Below, one piece after another: positions 9,671 through 23,700 of a stretch of DNA of 64,000 nucleotides (position 1 is the stretch's first letter; the number at the start of each line of letters is the position of its first letter). Both the position numbers and the translations under genes were made by a program. The stretch lies in the NCBI GenBank assembly GCA_014706295.1, contig JACSVZ010000002.1, forward strand, positions 18,150,494-18,214,493. Reading direction: 5' to 3'. The notes under the pieces were generated by a model. It was given only the letters and a program-made list of their open reading frames with translations, ran no database searches and was not told where the DNA came from. The DNA is from Lycocorax pyrrhopterus obiensis. Lineage: Eukaryota > Chordata > Aves > Passeriformes > Paradisaeidae.

Positions 9671-12600
9671 GGGCAGTTGGCACATGAATATATGAGAACG
9701 ATCTTATAAGGCACAAAGCATTAGGATTGTATCCCAGGCATCACAATTAGGGCTGCCCGTTTTTTGGTTTTAGCCTCCACTGTGAATTTTGGCCTAATTT
9801 TTCGACAGTTTCCTCCTGAGTTTTCTAGGAGTTATGCGTTTTGTCCTTCCATCCATCAATTTGTTTGTTTGTTTGTAGAAACTGCAGACAATTTCATTTT
9901 AGGCTTGGACAGCACTTTCCAGTTTGGCTTCTTGACAACCTTCTGCATCAAGTGGCCTGCATTCATTGGCATTGTGTCTGATTTTCATCAGGTTCCTCTC
10001 TGAGGCCTATTCCTCCTGGCTGTTACCCAGGTGAGCAGTCTTGCTGCAGTCAGTGACAATAGCTGTCAGTAATTAGTACTTAAACAGGTTTGTAGGGCTG
10101 GGGCTTACTTCTCCCCCCTGCTTTGGATAGCACCAATCTACTTTCAAGTCACGCTTCATCAGAAAAAGAGAACACCAAGAATTCTGAAAGGTTTGCTATC
10201 AGGTTCCACAAAGGGATGTGCTTGGGAGGAACATGTTGGTTTTGCTGGAGAGACACACAAAATAGACTATGATTTGCATAAGGAGCTGAAAGAGGAGAAC
10301 TGAATGAGGGGTCGAGGGAAGGGGTTTCATTGACTTCAAAGAGTATTGGATCAGATTCACGCAGACCATCTGCAACTTCCTTTGATGCACCAGCAAACCG
10401 GAGATAACAAGGCTCTCTTCTCTGTACATGCCCTGTGTAGGGCATTATGTGAAGAAGGACTTTGAGCCTGGCAATGGCACAAGCCATTTTTAGAAGAGAA
10501 AGTAGGTCCATACAATAATATGTTCAGGGGAAGCTGTTTTATTGAGGTGATTGAACGTTGCAGTAGGTTTGAAAGCAAACGTACCCTAGAGGCCACTGCA
10601 GAGCAGTCATTTGAGTCGCAGTGTGTTTCGAGGGAAAATTGTCAAAACATTTTGAAATATTAGATTTGAGGTGACTCTAAGTAGTCATTGTTCATCTCTC
10701 TCCAAAACCACCCAACCATATGCCATACCTCCATAGAGCAGGATCCCAAAACTCTGCCCTGTTACCTTTCTCAGGCAGATTGTCACCTCCTTCATGCTAC
10801 ACACTCCACCTCATATTCCCACCTACTCCCCTCTACCACACCTCGCCCCAAGAGGTCTTCCTGCTCTGGAGTAGCCCAGTCTCATCACCCTGTCTGCATC
10901 ACATCTCTGCAGCATACACAAACTTCCCCCCTCACCCTGCCATGGTTCCATCAAACAGCTTTGTTTCCTTTCTCCATCCTGAAGAATGGTCCTGATGGCA
11001 GATAGGGATAGGTCCTTGCAGTGGTTGCCACAGGCTAGGAAGTCATCACAAGCACAGCTGAACACCTCTAATCAGCTGTAGTTATCTGTGGAGAGGTGCT
11101 TAAGGGACTTTGTTAAATACTATGGTATGCATGGAGTGGAGCAGTTTTACTGCCTCTTTGGAGAAGTTCATCTGCTACCTCTATTTAGGCAATGTTTATC
11201 AATTGGCTATTTCTGGCTGTTCTTGAGGCAGATGTAGAGCAAGAAGGTGAAATCTTGCAGAAAAGATAAATTGGCACAGGGGTAATAGAAATAAAAATAG
11301 CAACAGGACCAAAATAATAAGCCATCATAAGCATTTCTACAGCCCTTTTCATCTGTGCATGTCAAACAATTTGCAAGAGCCAAAAGAATCAAGCCTCTCA
11401 GCAGTGCTCATACACCAGAAATACGCATTTTCTTTCACCTATTTCTTAACTGCTGCGGCCCCTGAATTAGGACAGAGAAGCCGTTCATTGCTCAAGGCAA
11501 CGATGCCTCACGATTTAGGGTGTGAGAGGCTAACTCAAACTGTAAGACAAGGCAGCATTTAGAGTCTAGAGTTGGCCAGGCCACTGCCTTACAAAAAAGC
11601 CGTGGATCTTTAACACCAAGTGGTCAGGCCCTCAGTTTGACGTCTCAGCTGATAAAACAGGAAAGGTGAAAGCAGGGGCAGAACCAATCTTTTAACAGCT
11701 GGCTATAGGAGAAGACAAATTTGTAAACTGAAAGAGGGACAAAGGAAAAACATTTACCCCCCGCTTTTAATAGAGATTCATTCATAAAACTTAAGTGAAG
11801 GCTACAAGGTCATAGAAAGTTACATGTGATCCAGTTTTGGAAAATGCCCCTCTTACAGACTAAGCCCAGAGGCAGAGGCTATTTGAGCTATTGCCGAGGA
11901 GAAGTGTCATGGAGGCCCCTTTTTTCCTTCTCTGGGGGCCTAAGGAAACTCCAGTGAGACATATTGTACATTACAAGGTTTAACGATTTTTGTTCATAAT
12001 GGATCCAAGCGTGAATACCCAAGTGCATTCAGGAGAGGCCCAGGACTAAGAGGTAAAATGTAAAGCCTGAGATAGGGAGGGAACATTTTCTGGATTGGGA
12101 TAGGGTCATTCCTGGGGCAGTGAACGTATACGAGTTCATTTTGCACCTGGTATTCTGATTAACAGTGAGGTCAATCTCCTGAATTTACCAAGCATGAACA
12201 CCTGCTTCTAGCACTGCTCATATCCTAGCCCTTCACAAGGCTTTCTCCTTCAGTAATCCCAGAATATGCATAGGCATCCCATGTCTCTGTCAGAACTATC
12301 CCCAAGAGACTTTCACACCAGCGAGGATTGATCTCAGCTCTTCCATTTCTGAGAGCTCCGTCAGTTCTTCACCTGACATCCACCAGCTGCGTCATCATCC
12401 TTCAGAGCTGACTCCTCTGAAAAGGAAAACATGAATTCTCATTGTCCCTGACTCCAGCACCTCTGCCTGTGCTGCCTTTGCCTCTTTCTTAGTAGTTGGA
12501 CAACAGTTGCTGTTCTTTCCTGTTCCTTTTCCTTCTATTACAAGATGTCTGGATCCATCTTTTGCTCTTCCACAAATGACACCTGAGCAAAGATGAACTG

Positions 12601-12780
12601 GCTGTGGTCCACATTTCTACATCTCGTGCATCAGTAATACAGCAGGGCAGCACAGCCTTTGGTTCCTGAACAAAGAAGGCTGTGCAAGAATCCCTTATGA
12701 CCTTTTTACCATCTTTTTCCTGATTTACGCGGCAACTCCTCTGCCCCTGACCAGTTTTTCTGGAAGTCGCTTTGTAAATG
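9671..12780. other. Intergenic, nothing recognised
   Basis: No gene or known repeat is recognised. Short open frames at 10149-10596 and 10688-11005 overlap on both strands or in several frames and show no domain. Confidence 0.4.
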
Positions 12781-12842
12781 TTGTCAAACTGCGGGTGCAA
12801 AGCAGGCGAGCGGGGTGAGCACAGCCGACGTTTGCTCTGGCA

Positions 12843-12944
12843 GGGGATCTGACCCCCGGAGCCTGCCCGGGATCCAAGCTCCGGGAGCCTGAAGGGGATC
12901 CGACCCCCGGAGCCTGCCCGGGATCCAAGCTCCGGGAGCCTGCC
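12843..12944. repeat. Two-copy 51-bp GC-rich tandem repeat
   Basis: The unit starts GGGGATCTGACCCCCGGAGC at 12843 and recurs at 12894 with one or two changes (GGATCTGACC versus GGATCCGACC). The period is 51 bp. On the minus strand this reads as a 17-residue repeat (RLPELGSRAGSGG and four more residues) inside an open frame of 178 codons that otherwise looks non-coding. Confidence 0.85.
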
Positions 12945-15900
12945 GGCCGGATCGCCGCAGTGACCCCCGGCACAGGCAGGGAGCTGCTGACTCGGACGTG
13001 GCTGCAGGGCCGTGTGCTTGCTCATCTCTCGGACACCAAGGGGAGTGAACTGAGTGTGGAGCTAGGAGGGCTCAGGCACAAGGTAAGGGTGAGTGCAGTC
13101 AAGAAAGCCAGAGCCCGGGGAGGAGGAGCGTGGAATGATAGCAAAGAGCAACAGAAAAAAAATAACACCACAACAAAAGAGAAGACAGTAAAAGGGAGTG
13201 CAATAATGGGCATGCATTTCTCTTTCTTCTGCCACATGGCAAGCCGCCAATCTCTTCTACACAAATTCCTCAGTGCTACTAAAACCAGTCCCCATGGACA
13301 CACCTGCCTTGAGACAAATTCTTTTAGTCTTGAAAAAATCTGGGCACTTCTTCAATAAAGAGCTTTGCTTTTAAACTACTCGGCCTTTGTGAATTTTGGC
13401 AGCAGCTCACACTTGGAGAGCTTTTGAGAACCCTTTCTGTAATCAGATTTCCCTGCCCTGCCCCAGGGGACTGTGGGCGAGTCACTTCCCACAGCTGTCC
13501 CTCAGCTTCCAATTCTGTGACGTGTGGCTCACCACTACCTCAAAGGGCTGGGGCGAGGCATCATTTGTGTGTGAAGAGCTGTGAAATCCATGAGGGTGAC
13601 GGGTGCTGAGCAGTACACGACACGCTGTGAGGGCAATGTTACCATCAGCTCATCACTCGGGTATGGCAGGAGGTGGGGCAGGCACAGGAGTATGGTTTAA
13701 AACACTTCATTGCCCAGTGCAAAAAGTCATTAAGTGAATGAAAGAGGAGACAGTGGAGTCATGTGGTGACAGGACTTATTTCTTCTACACAGTAGGGCCA
13801 GGGTTTAAGACCAGAAAATACAAATGTGCTTAGGAGTACTAGCTAAATACTCAGGAAAAAAGCAAAACTCAGTATGAGACTTTTCCAGTTCCTTCTCATG
13901 CAGACTATCTCCTGAACCACCTCATGCTGGAGATGTTTAAGGGTGGCAAAAATCCTGTATTTGCACTGAGAATAGTGTCCCTTCTTTTCATGTTGTGACC
14001 AAAATCAGACTAAGCTGTCCACAAGCACAAAAAAGAACCCAAATTACTTGCAGCATGGTGCAACAGAAAAGAGCATCACTACAATTCTGTGGATACATGG
14101 CTAAAATAATGGGCATTATGATTTCTGCCCATTTCTGCCCATTGTGTTTTTCTTCTGAGTGAAGTTTCTAGTAATATGGGAGCACCCTGCTCCTTCTTTC
14201 CTTTTTTCTCATTTTTTTTTTCTCTAATTTCTAACCAAGCCCTTACCACATTTACTCTGAGAAAGAGGTCAAGTATTGCTCTTTATGAGCCAAGTTGACT
14301 GTGTTGGATTAGATTTGGTTTTAATACCATAGCTGGAAAAACATATGCTAAGCTTACTTCCTCTCTTTTGACAATTTACACCCCTCTCCCCTCTAAACAA
14401 TCAAATACCAACACAAGTTTTGAAAAAGTAGGGTCAGAAGATATGGATGCTGTCATGAGCCATGCAGAGTCTAATTCTGGCTTGGCTGCAAATTTAATTT
14501 GAAGTCTTGAGCAAGTCAATTAAATTTTTCTCATCAAGTCTTCCCTCAGTAAAAGAGGGAACAGTTACTTGCCTTGTAGAGATGCTATAAAGACTAAGAA
14601 AGTCATTAAATAGTTTATTTAAGATGTAAAAATCTCTTAAGAATTATGTAGAAACCTCAATTAGGATTTATAAAAAGGCTATTTAGAAACACAATGGGAT
14701 AAAAAGCATCATCATTGAAACTAATTAATGAAATAACCATAGTAAAAAACTCCTCAGATATGAAGGATGGAACATAAATCTGCAGTTGCCTGGCAGAGTA
14801 TGTTCCACTCAGAAAAGCAACTGCTCTTTATTCGCTGTGGTGGAACAAAGTAATTGCCAACATATGAGGAAATTCTTGTAGCCTATGATACTCTTTGATA
14901 ATGCCCTCCATTATTATTGGTCTTTATTTTTCATGATCCTACAACACTTTGGGCCTTTAGTTGGGATCTGTCCTGGTGTGGTTGGTACCACAGACACAGA
15001 AGATGATGAAGGGCACTGCCCCAAAGAGCTTTTGGTCAGAGGTCCCAAATGTCCAACAGTTTACATCCCACTGAAAGGTGATGTGCCATTACCCTGCTTT
15101 TACACACGTGGTCAAACTCTCCTCTTTTCCCCTGCTTCGTAGGAAGCAGAATAAGGCTGTTTGTCTCAGTGTCTGGTTTTCCAGGGGCCTGCCTGTGTTT
15201 GCTTGGTGACATATCCATGCAGTGCAGGCCAGGTGCTCTTCTCAAAGCTACAGATCTGTTCATATGATTACAGATCAGTAACACTGCACAAGCTGAACTG
15301 GGGCCTTCCAGGACTCTTTCCTGAGGTCATCCTGCTCTATGAGTGAGGAGGCACCAGCCGCTGCTCACCCCAAACATCCAGTTGCATACAATAATATTTG
15401 TAGGTGTCAAATAAATGTGCTCTCTGCTCTGGCAAGCTGCCTCTGTCAGTAGTAGCTACTAACTTGCCAGTTTACTAAGCGTTGATCTCCACCAACCATG
15501 TCCATCCCTCCAAGGTACTAAACTGAGCGTGGTTTGTACACAGGCCTGTGTGGATTCTTGTTTTGCAGCTTCATGCTCTGTTTTGTTTGTATGGCACTTT
15601 CATCCGTAAAAGTTGTCAGTGAGACCTGGAATCTCTGGGGACAGGAAAAAAACCAGATAGTTTGCCAGTTCTGTTCTCCTTTCAGCCACTTTCAGAAACG
15701 AGGAGCATCTCCATTGGTACCCCAGCCAAAAGTCACTGTTCTAAGGCAGGTGCTGGCTTCTCCCATCAGCATTTGGCTGAACACAGGAGTCCACATGGGA
15801 ACATCTTCCCCCTTTCTGAGAGAACCCTCTCCTGTTGAGAAAGGCGAGGAGAAGGCTGCTTGACTAAAGAATGCCTTTAAAGGTCAAATAACCTTTCCAG

Positions 15901-16859
15901 CAGCTGTGCAACAGATTTTAAGACAAACAAACAAATATACAAATGAACAGTGGATGGAAGTATATCAGGATAGGGGGGCACACGAATTCAGATAGTGCAA
16001 AGACAGTGATTTCTGTACAACCTGTGAAGGCTCTTGAAAGCAGAGACCTGGGCAGGCCGGGCATGCTCAGCCTTGTCAGAGCAGACAGAAAATACAGAGG
16101 GTGATGCAAGGGCAACCCTGAGAGGCAGAGCATGATGCAGCACAGGCACAGCAAGCAGCATGCTGGTGCTGTTAATGGGCACCTCTGATGGCAATAGGAC
16201 TGCCACCAGCTGTGACACTACACAAAATCAGTAGCACCAAGTGTCTGCTTCATGCTGCTTCACACCTCTGGTGGGCTTTGTGCCACTCTGGTTTAGGTTG
16301 GCTGTAGTGATCATTGTCTCTATGACATTTTTAAAAGTTATGGAATTGTAGAGTTGCCCTGTAGAAAGCACAGAAGAATGAAAAACCACAGAGCTGCAAG
16401 ACAGAAGGAGCAGAAGTAAATTCGGTGCAGTAGAGGTCCATTTTCTGAAGACATTAAGCAGCTTTAAGACTATGCTAGTAAATGAACACACCCTTTTTAT
16501 CACTGAGGCAACCAAAGTGGGGAGAATGGAAACAGGCTGTTATAGGTAAAGCCAAATGAGATGTTGCCTAGTAACTCTCAGCAGGGAAGCATTTAAACCC
16601 AGGCAGTTTAGTGAAGCTGATGTTCTGAGTCAGAGATTATTTTCTCTGGAAAAAATTCTGAAGGAAGGAAAGCTCAATTTAACAGAGTAGGATTTATTTT
16701 GCTGTTAGGGCAAACCATAATGACAATGCTTGGGAGAACACAGAAGTATTTACAAACTTTTAAAAGGAAGAACAGACAAGGCATCAAAAGCATCACTTTA
16801 CCAAACCTGGTCTTTGATGCTGATTTATTTTCCCCAAATACAGTAAATCTCATTTTCAT
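12945..16859. other. Intergenic between the PTF1A-side flank and MSRB2
   Basis: The first 200 bp continue the small GC-rich tract. The rest is AT-rich DNA with no gene or clear repeat recognised. Confidence 0.4.
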
Positions 16860-17626
16860 TTTTATTTGTGGATTCTGAAATACACAAGTGATAACAGAAG
16901 TCTGAAAGTATTACACATATCATTACATTATTATCATATAATTGCTGTAAGAGAAGTTTCTGGAGCAAACCCTATTTCAGCTCTGCTATTGGACACAGAA
17001 TGAAAATAATTGATTTAAAAGAAGAAAGACTCCATAGCTCCACTGGTTCCGTAGCCTGAAATAGTTTTAATTAGGTCCTCCTTCAGGACTTTGCTTTTAT
17101 GGGTTCATAGAAAAGTCACTTGGCTCAGCTAAAGGTCTCTCACATTAGGGAGAAAAAATCCCCTCAGACCTTATTTGAAGATTCATGTTATTTTTGCTTC
17201 CCTTTAGAAGGATACGATGATTTTACAGAAGTACAAGCTCTGCCATGATCAGCCATGTACATCTGTGCTCCTGAGGGCCACCACTACTGTTCAGAATAGG
17301 CAGTCAGGTTCAGGAGAGCACCTCATTTCAGCAGCCTCAATACAGTTAATGATGGTAGCTGTGAATGTGAACTATTGTACAGGTATTTTTTTTTAAATCA
17401 AAAAATACAATAAGCAGATCAACACATCACACTAACCATGAAAAGACAGACTGCCAAAGAGTTACAACAAAAAATGTATTTTATCAACAATGATAACAGC
17501 TGGAAAACAAAGCTACTACAGCATAAATACTACAATGTGCGTTATATATTAGAAGCATGAGAGTTTTTCACAAGCATGTTGTATGAGCAGAGAAAGAATG
17601 TTCTGCAAGCCAGAGAGAGCCTCTTC
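16860..17626 (-). other. MSRB2: Probable MSRB2 3' untranslated region
   Basis: This non-coding stretch lies directly downstream of the MSRB2 stop. I see no AATAAA close to the stop. The first AATAAA on the minus strand is at 16866-16861, with further ones at 16829-16824 and 16698-16693. A 3' UTR of about 0.76 kb is the simplest guess. No transcript evidence is available. Confidence 0.4.
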
Positions 17627-17734
17627 TCACTGACCAGAGCCTGGTTTGAAGTTTAATGAAACACTGTTGATACAGAATCTCTTCCCAGAAGGTGTGGGTC
17701 CATCATCAAACACATGGCCTAGATGGGCGTCGCA
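17627..17734 (-). CDS. MSRB2: MSRB2 exon 5, catalytic Cys and stop
   Basis: Acceptor TTTCTGTTGCAG|TGCGAC; TGA stop at 17629-17627. The 108 nt encode [13 protein letters not shown], then [15 protein letters not shown] and a short GSGQ tail. The first Cys completes the second zinc CxxC across the exon junction. The Cys of RFCINS is the catalytic residue of MsrB enzymes. Confidence 0.96.
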   Translation of the reverse strand, partial: CDAHLGHVFDDGPTPSGKRFCINSVSLNFKPGSGQ

Positions 17735-20700
17735 CTGCAACAGAAATTATTACTATTTTATTATTGTATTGTTACGGAATGACAGAATCACTTAGCTTGG
17801 AAAAGACCTCTCAGTTCATAGAGTCCATCTTTGACTGATAACCACCATGGCACTAAATGCCATGTCCAGTTGTTTCTTGAACACCTCCAGGGATGGTGAC
17901 TTCACCACCTCCCTGGGCAGTCCATTCCAATGTTTAACAACCCTTTTCATGAAGAAATTCCCACTGACGTCCAGCCTGAACCTCCCCAGTACAGTCTGAG
18001 GCCATGTCTTCTCGTCCTGTCACTGGTTGCCTGAGAGAAGAGGCCGACCCCCACCTGGCTGCACCCTCCTTTCAGGCAGTTGTAGAGAGTGATACGGTCA
18101 CCCCTGAGCATCCTCTTCCCCCAGACTAAACATCCCCAGCTCCCTCAGCTGCTCCTCATCAGACTTGTGCTCCAGAGCCTTCCCCAGCTTTGTTGCCCTT
18201 CTCCTGCATCCAGCACACACTCCAGCATCTCAATGTCCTTCCTAAATTGAGGGGCCCAGAACTGGACACAGAACTTGAGATGTGGCCTCACCAGTGCCAC
18301 ATACAGGGTTATGGTCAGTGCCCCAGTCCTGCTGGTCACACTATTGTTGATCCAGGCCAGGATGCCATTGGCCTCTTGGCCACCTGGGCCCTCACTGGCT
18401 CGTGTTCAGCTGCTGTTGACCGGCATCCCCAGGAACTTTTCCAACTTGCACCTTTCCATCCACTCTTCCCCGAGTCTGTAGCATTTCATGGGGTTGTTGT
18501 GACCCAGGGCCAGAATCCAGCACTTTGAACCTCAGACCTTTGGCCTTGGCCCATGGATCCAGCCTGTCCAGATCCCCCTGCAGAGCCTTCCTGCCCTCCA
18601 GCAATCAACACTCCCACCCAACTCAGTGTGACTGCAAACTGGCTGAGGGTGCCCTCGATCCCCTGATCTGGATCATTGATAAAGATACTAAACAGAACTG
18701 GTCCCAACACCAAGCCCTGGGGAACAGCACTGGTGACCAGAAACCATTGTTACTGTATTATTACCATTGCACTTATGGACCAGTATTATGCTGTTACCTA
18801 ACGTACCTATCCTGAATTAAGAAACTTTTATGACTAAATTACTGTTGAGTAGTGTAAGTGGTAGAGTCAAGTGTCAAGGACTGTCAAGGAATCACATCTG
18901 GTCAGTGGGCAAGTATCTGCTCCCAAACAAGCAGATCCCAGAAGAGCAAGTCAAAAGGTATTAATGCCAGAAACTGTAGGAAATAAATGAGAGGATCTAG
19001 ACATCTCAATATAACATGAAAACATCAAGTTAATTAGTAAGTCACTGTAGGTCATTCTCACAGATCAACTAAGGATTCCCCTCTCGAATTACTGAGGTGA
19101 ATAAATTAGACTCAGTACAGCTATCGGTGACATTATAAAATTGGAAGGTCTTCAGTGGCAGTTCTTGAAGGTCCTTGCTGCATATGGCTGCAAATGTGAA
19201 CTCTACCAAGATAATGGACTGCAGCAAATTCTTGTTACGTTTGCAGAGGTACCTAAGCCTGCTGCAAGCACATTGAAGGATAGCATTAACAATCTTAACA
19301 GTTTAGAAAAACAGACACACACAGACATAAAAAACCCCCAAATCCGAGAATAATTCATTAAATTCAATTGCATACTTTTATACCTTAACAAAAGTAAGAA
19401 ACAGATTCAGGGTTGGGAAGAAATGGTTAGGGGGGGCAGTTCTTTAGAAAAAGAACCTGGGTGTTACAGCAGATCCCAAAATAAATGTGTCTGTGTAATA
19501 TGGGCTGTGGAAACATAAAGGTGTAAGGACAGGAACGCCATTTCTAACACATCTGAACAGGCTCTAAACCCTGCTGCAGGCTGGGCCCAGCTGCAGTGCT
19601 ATGTCCAGCCTTGCACTCTACTCCAAGAAGGAAAAGGGTCAATCGGAAAGAATGCAAAACAGAGCAACAGGATGATCAGCACACTAAAAAGCATTGCATA
19701 AAAAGGAATGGTTGAAGGAACTGGACCTTTCTAGTCTAGAAAAGAGATGACTGAGGGAGTCAAAATATCTAGAAAAAATAGAAGGGTGGCTTCTGTGAAA
19801 CAAGAGAGTCCACAGAAAACAGCTATGGAGATGCAGGGCACAGCCATCACCCTGGAGGGCAGATAGTAATGGCTGCAAACGGTTTCAATGGCTGGTGTCT
19901 CAATCTCCGCGTAATTTAAGAACATCTACAGCAAATATTTAGCAAGACTGAATGAGGAAGAATGTCCCTGTGATGGGCCAAATGCACGGACCCTATCTCA
20001 GAGTCTCTTCTACCGTCTCTTGCCACACCTTGCAGCACAGCTTGAGTAAATTTTCTGTCTGAACTCCAGCCTTTGGCTATACATACACAACTGCTTTCCC
20101 CAGTCACATACTTTTCTTCACCCCAGGCTGAGACAGAACGGCTCCAGTGATACTGTAATTCTCACTGCTGTATTTAGGTAGATTCATTCATGAGCACAAA
20201 CAAAACTTACCTGCTAAGATTTGTGTCTTTGTGTGTCATCTCCAAAATAAACATACCTGTTTGCAAACAACTTCAGTTCTAGTTGATCCCAGTGAATTAT
20301 CTGGTCGTCTTATGATATTGGTGTTGCTTTCATCTCTGCCACAAGCACCATAAGCCTCAGAAAAAGATGGCCATCCAGTCCCAGAATTGTACTTCTTCTC
20401 TGAGCTACAGTGGAAACCAGATCTTCTTGTTAATTAATGACAGAGATGTTACAAAAGAGTCTGCTTCTATTAAGAACATTGGCTTTTTCCGGCATTCCTC
20501 TGATGTACCAATATTAATAATATTTGGCACAGTGGAAGTTTTCTCATTGGCATCAAACTGTGCTGGAAACTCTTTTCCAAAGGGAATTCTTGATCAGCTC
20601 ACAACAGGAGATTTTGCCTCACTGTTTCTATTTCAGTGACAGGTTGGTATTTTATAAAGCTTGGAAAAGGGTTTTATCTGATAACTATGCTATAGTAACA

Positions 20701-23700
20701 TTATGCTCACAGAATCACCAGGTTGGAAGAGACTGCTAAGATCATTGAGTCCAACCCATGCCCGAACATATCAACTAAACCATGGCACCAAGTGCCACAT
20801 CCAGTCTTTCTTTAAACACATCCAAGGAAGGTGATTCCACTACCTCCCCAGGCAGACAATTCCAGTACTTAACCACTCTTTCCATGAAAAACTTCTTCCT
20901 AATAGCCAAGCTATATTTTCCCTGGCACAGCTTAAGATCGCGTCCTCTCGTTCTGTCAGTTGCTGCCTGGAGAAAGAGACCAACCCCCACCTGCCTACAA
21001 CCACCTTTCAGGAAGTTGTAGAGGGTGGTGAGGTCACCTCTGAGTCTCCTTTTCTTCAGGCTAAACAACCCCAAAATGCTATAGTGTTCAGCTGAATTAC
21101 ACCTACAGAGTTGTAGTTTGAAGCCTGGCCCAATCCAGCAATCTCAGACAAGAGGGTTTACAAGAAGAAATGAAGAATAGACAAAGGCTGGGCTGGCCCA
21201 CCAGACCAGGCTTGTGCCTGATGATGATGGAGGCTTTGTCTTGCAGCCAGTCATCAAGCTGGTTTTGGAAAATCAAACAGAGCCTTGTTCAAACCATCAA
21301 TCAACCAACAACAAATCCTCACAGCACAAAGATCTGCTTTTCCCAAGAGGTAATTGCAGCCATAAGAAACGGCACAACAGACTGTCAGCTTGTGGGTGCC
21401 TCCTGTTAACATCCAGGGTGACCAACACTGTTTAGCTGCATATTAAAACCTAGAGCATATTGGCAAATAAGACCAGAAGACATTTTGGGGATTTGGTATA
21501 GAAATGAGATAAGCTCTCCTATTTAAAATTGTGCAAGCTTTGACAGCAATATGAACCTTCTCTCATTAAAGAGGGACCTCGCGTGAGTTAGAACAAGAAA
21601 TGAAGATAGGTTCACATACTTCTCAGATAAGTAGTCTGGAGACTCACCACAACCATTTCCTCTCGATTTCCCACGTTTTTTCCCCAGTTTCACAAACCCA
21701 ATGCTCTTACTGGCATCTAGTGGTGGATGGAGACATCAACACCAGTAGCAGCTCTTGATTAAGGGGATTAAAACGTTGGTTAAGACAGAATTTAAAACAA
21801 AGTATGTGGTATATAGCATGTATATTTTGGTAGGTTGTTAACACAGTGAAAAAAAAATCTGAAAATCTTAATTGCAGTGCCTTTTAGAAAGATAAGACAA
21901 ACAAACTGGGCAAAAAGCATAAAAAATCCAACCCAAAGAACAGTGTGTGAGTCAGCATTTTTATAATCATCTGTACAGGGCTGTTGTTGAGTAATGCAGC
22001 TGTGGAAATAAAAGCAGATCTGCAAGCACAGAATGACCAAAGGCTAGTTTTTTTGTGGGATGTTGCTTAGTCCTTTACATCAATGCACAAACAGCCATGA
22101 GAAAAGTTCTCCTTCCCCTCCCCTCCATAAAACTGGAGAGAAATACGACACAGCCCAGGAGCAGCCTGCTCTGAAGCAAATGCAGTTTGCAGACTCTGTT
22201 TGTACATCAAGGTCCTTAGGGCTCCAGGCCTGTTTCTTTCCAGCCAAAGAGGGCTCTCTGCTTTCCCTGCCACAAAACCATATGAACACTGTGCCCATCA
22301 GACACAGAGTCCCCAAGAATAACCTGTGGGACACATATCCATGCATGACTTCTGAGCTTCCCTGACATACGTCTGTTCCGTTTCTTTTTTTATCAAAACT
22401 CCTTATTTTTTGACACAGGGATCCTTACGTTTATTCACACATAGATACAAAGATTCTCTTTGAAAACCCACAGAGTCAAGGAAGGTCTTCAAAACAGTGT
22501 AGATTCTGCATCTGACTCTGACTCTGTCCTTTACACGCCACTCACAATACTTAAGTTTATTGTAGATGTTTTCCACTGGTAAAGGAACAATCTTTTGAGC
22601 TGTTAAACTAGCTCTCAACAGCAATGGTCTCTGTGTGGTTTTATTAACAGTAATATCACTTAGATTCCCTAATAGAAACATTTTAGTACCCAAAAATATT
22701 GCTGTTCAAGATCATATTTGTCCTTTGAAGTATTTCACCACTTAATTTATGGATAAATGGACTTTCCCTAAACATATGCATTAGATTAGCCTTCGACACA
22801 CCATTCCTCCAGCACATGTCATTTACTTTGATCCCTCTTTCAGTCGTCCTGGATGGAATCCAGATAATTCTAAAAAGTGCTTTTTGCTGTATGAATCTCA
22901 GCCGTAGGTTTATGGTTTGATGAAGGTTTGAGATTTCATTAAAGTACCACAATTTGCTATCTTAAAAGGTTAGGGGTTTGTTCCATGTATTTCCAACTCT
23001 TTCAAATGAATATTTGGTAGCAGAAGGTAATAAATTCTGGTATAAATGTATACACACATGTTCCAAAGAAGGACAAAATACTTCATGTTTACTTGTAGCT
23101 AATGATCTAATGCATTTGAAAAAGAAAGAACATTTTTAATGGACTAGGAAATAAATATGATTAATGAATCTCTTATCCAATACCATTTCTCCACCTCATT
23201 GCTAGTGTTCTCCACAGCATAATTCCTCCATAGAAAATATCTTTTCAGACCATTTTGCACATTTAATAGTTTCTGGTTTTCTTACAAGGCTTTTTTTTTT
23301 TTTCTGAAAGTTTGGCTTATTTTGTCTGTGAGACTTAGCATTATCTTGTGCTGCAAAGAAAAGTTCTTATATTCTCTGAGAGCTGGATAGTGCAAAAGGC
23401 AGCCTGACTGTTCAGTTATATTGTTGTTTTGTTACTAGTTTAATAACTAGAAGCAATTCCCTCCAGTGTTTGTCTCTCTTCATGTTGGTCTGTCAATATA
23501 AATTGCCTAATATAAAAGATGCCTAAATTGAAGAAAAATCTGAAGGAATTGAAGGAACTCTTCTACAGCTTAGTAATTTACAATTTTTCTAATTTATCTG
23601 AATTTTCCAGAGGTATTTTAGGTTTTATATTTGTCTTCAGAATATTTTGTAATGCTGCGCTAACTTCAGAAATAAAATTATTTAGAAGTGTTCATTAGCA

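Noticed and set aside
12489..13025. 178-codon minus-strand open frame across the 51-bp repeat
   Set aside because: The repeat and local GC content keep the frame open; no domain and conflicting frames on the other strand.
18190..18815. Plus-strand open frames of up to 112 codons in MSRB2 intron 4
   Set aside because: Antisense to the minus-strand CR1 at 17776-18745.
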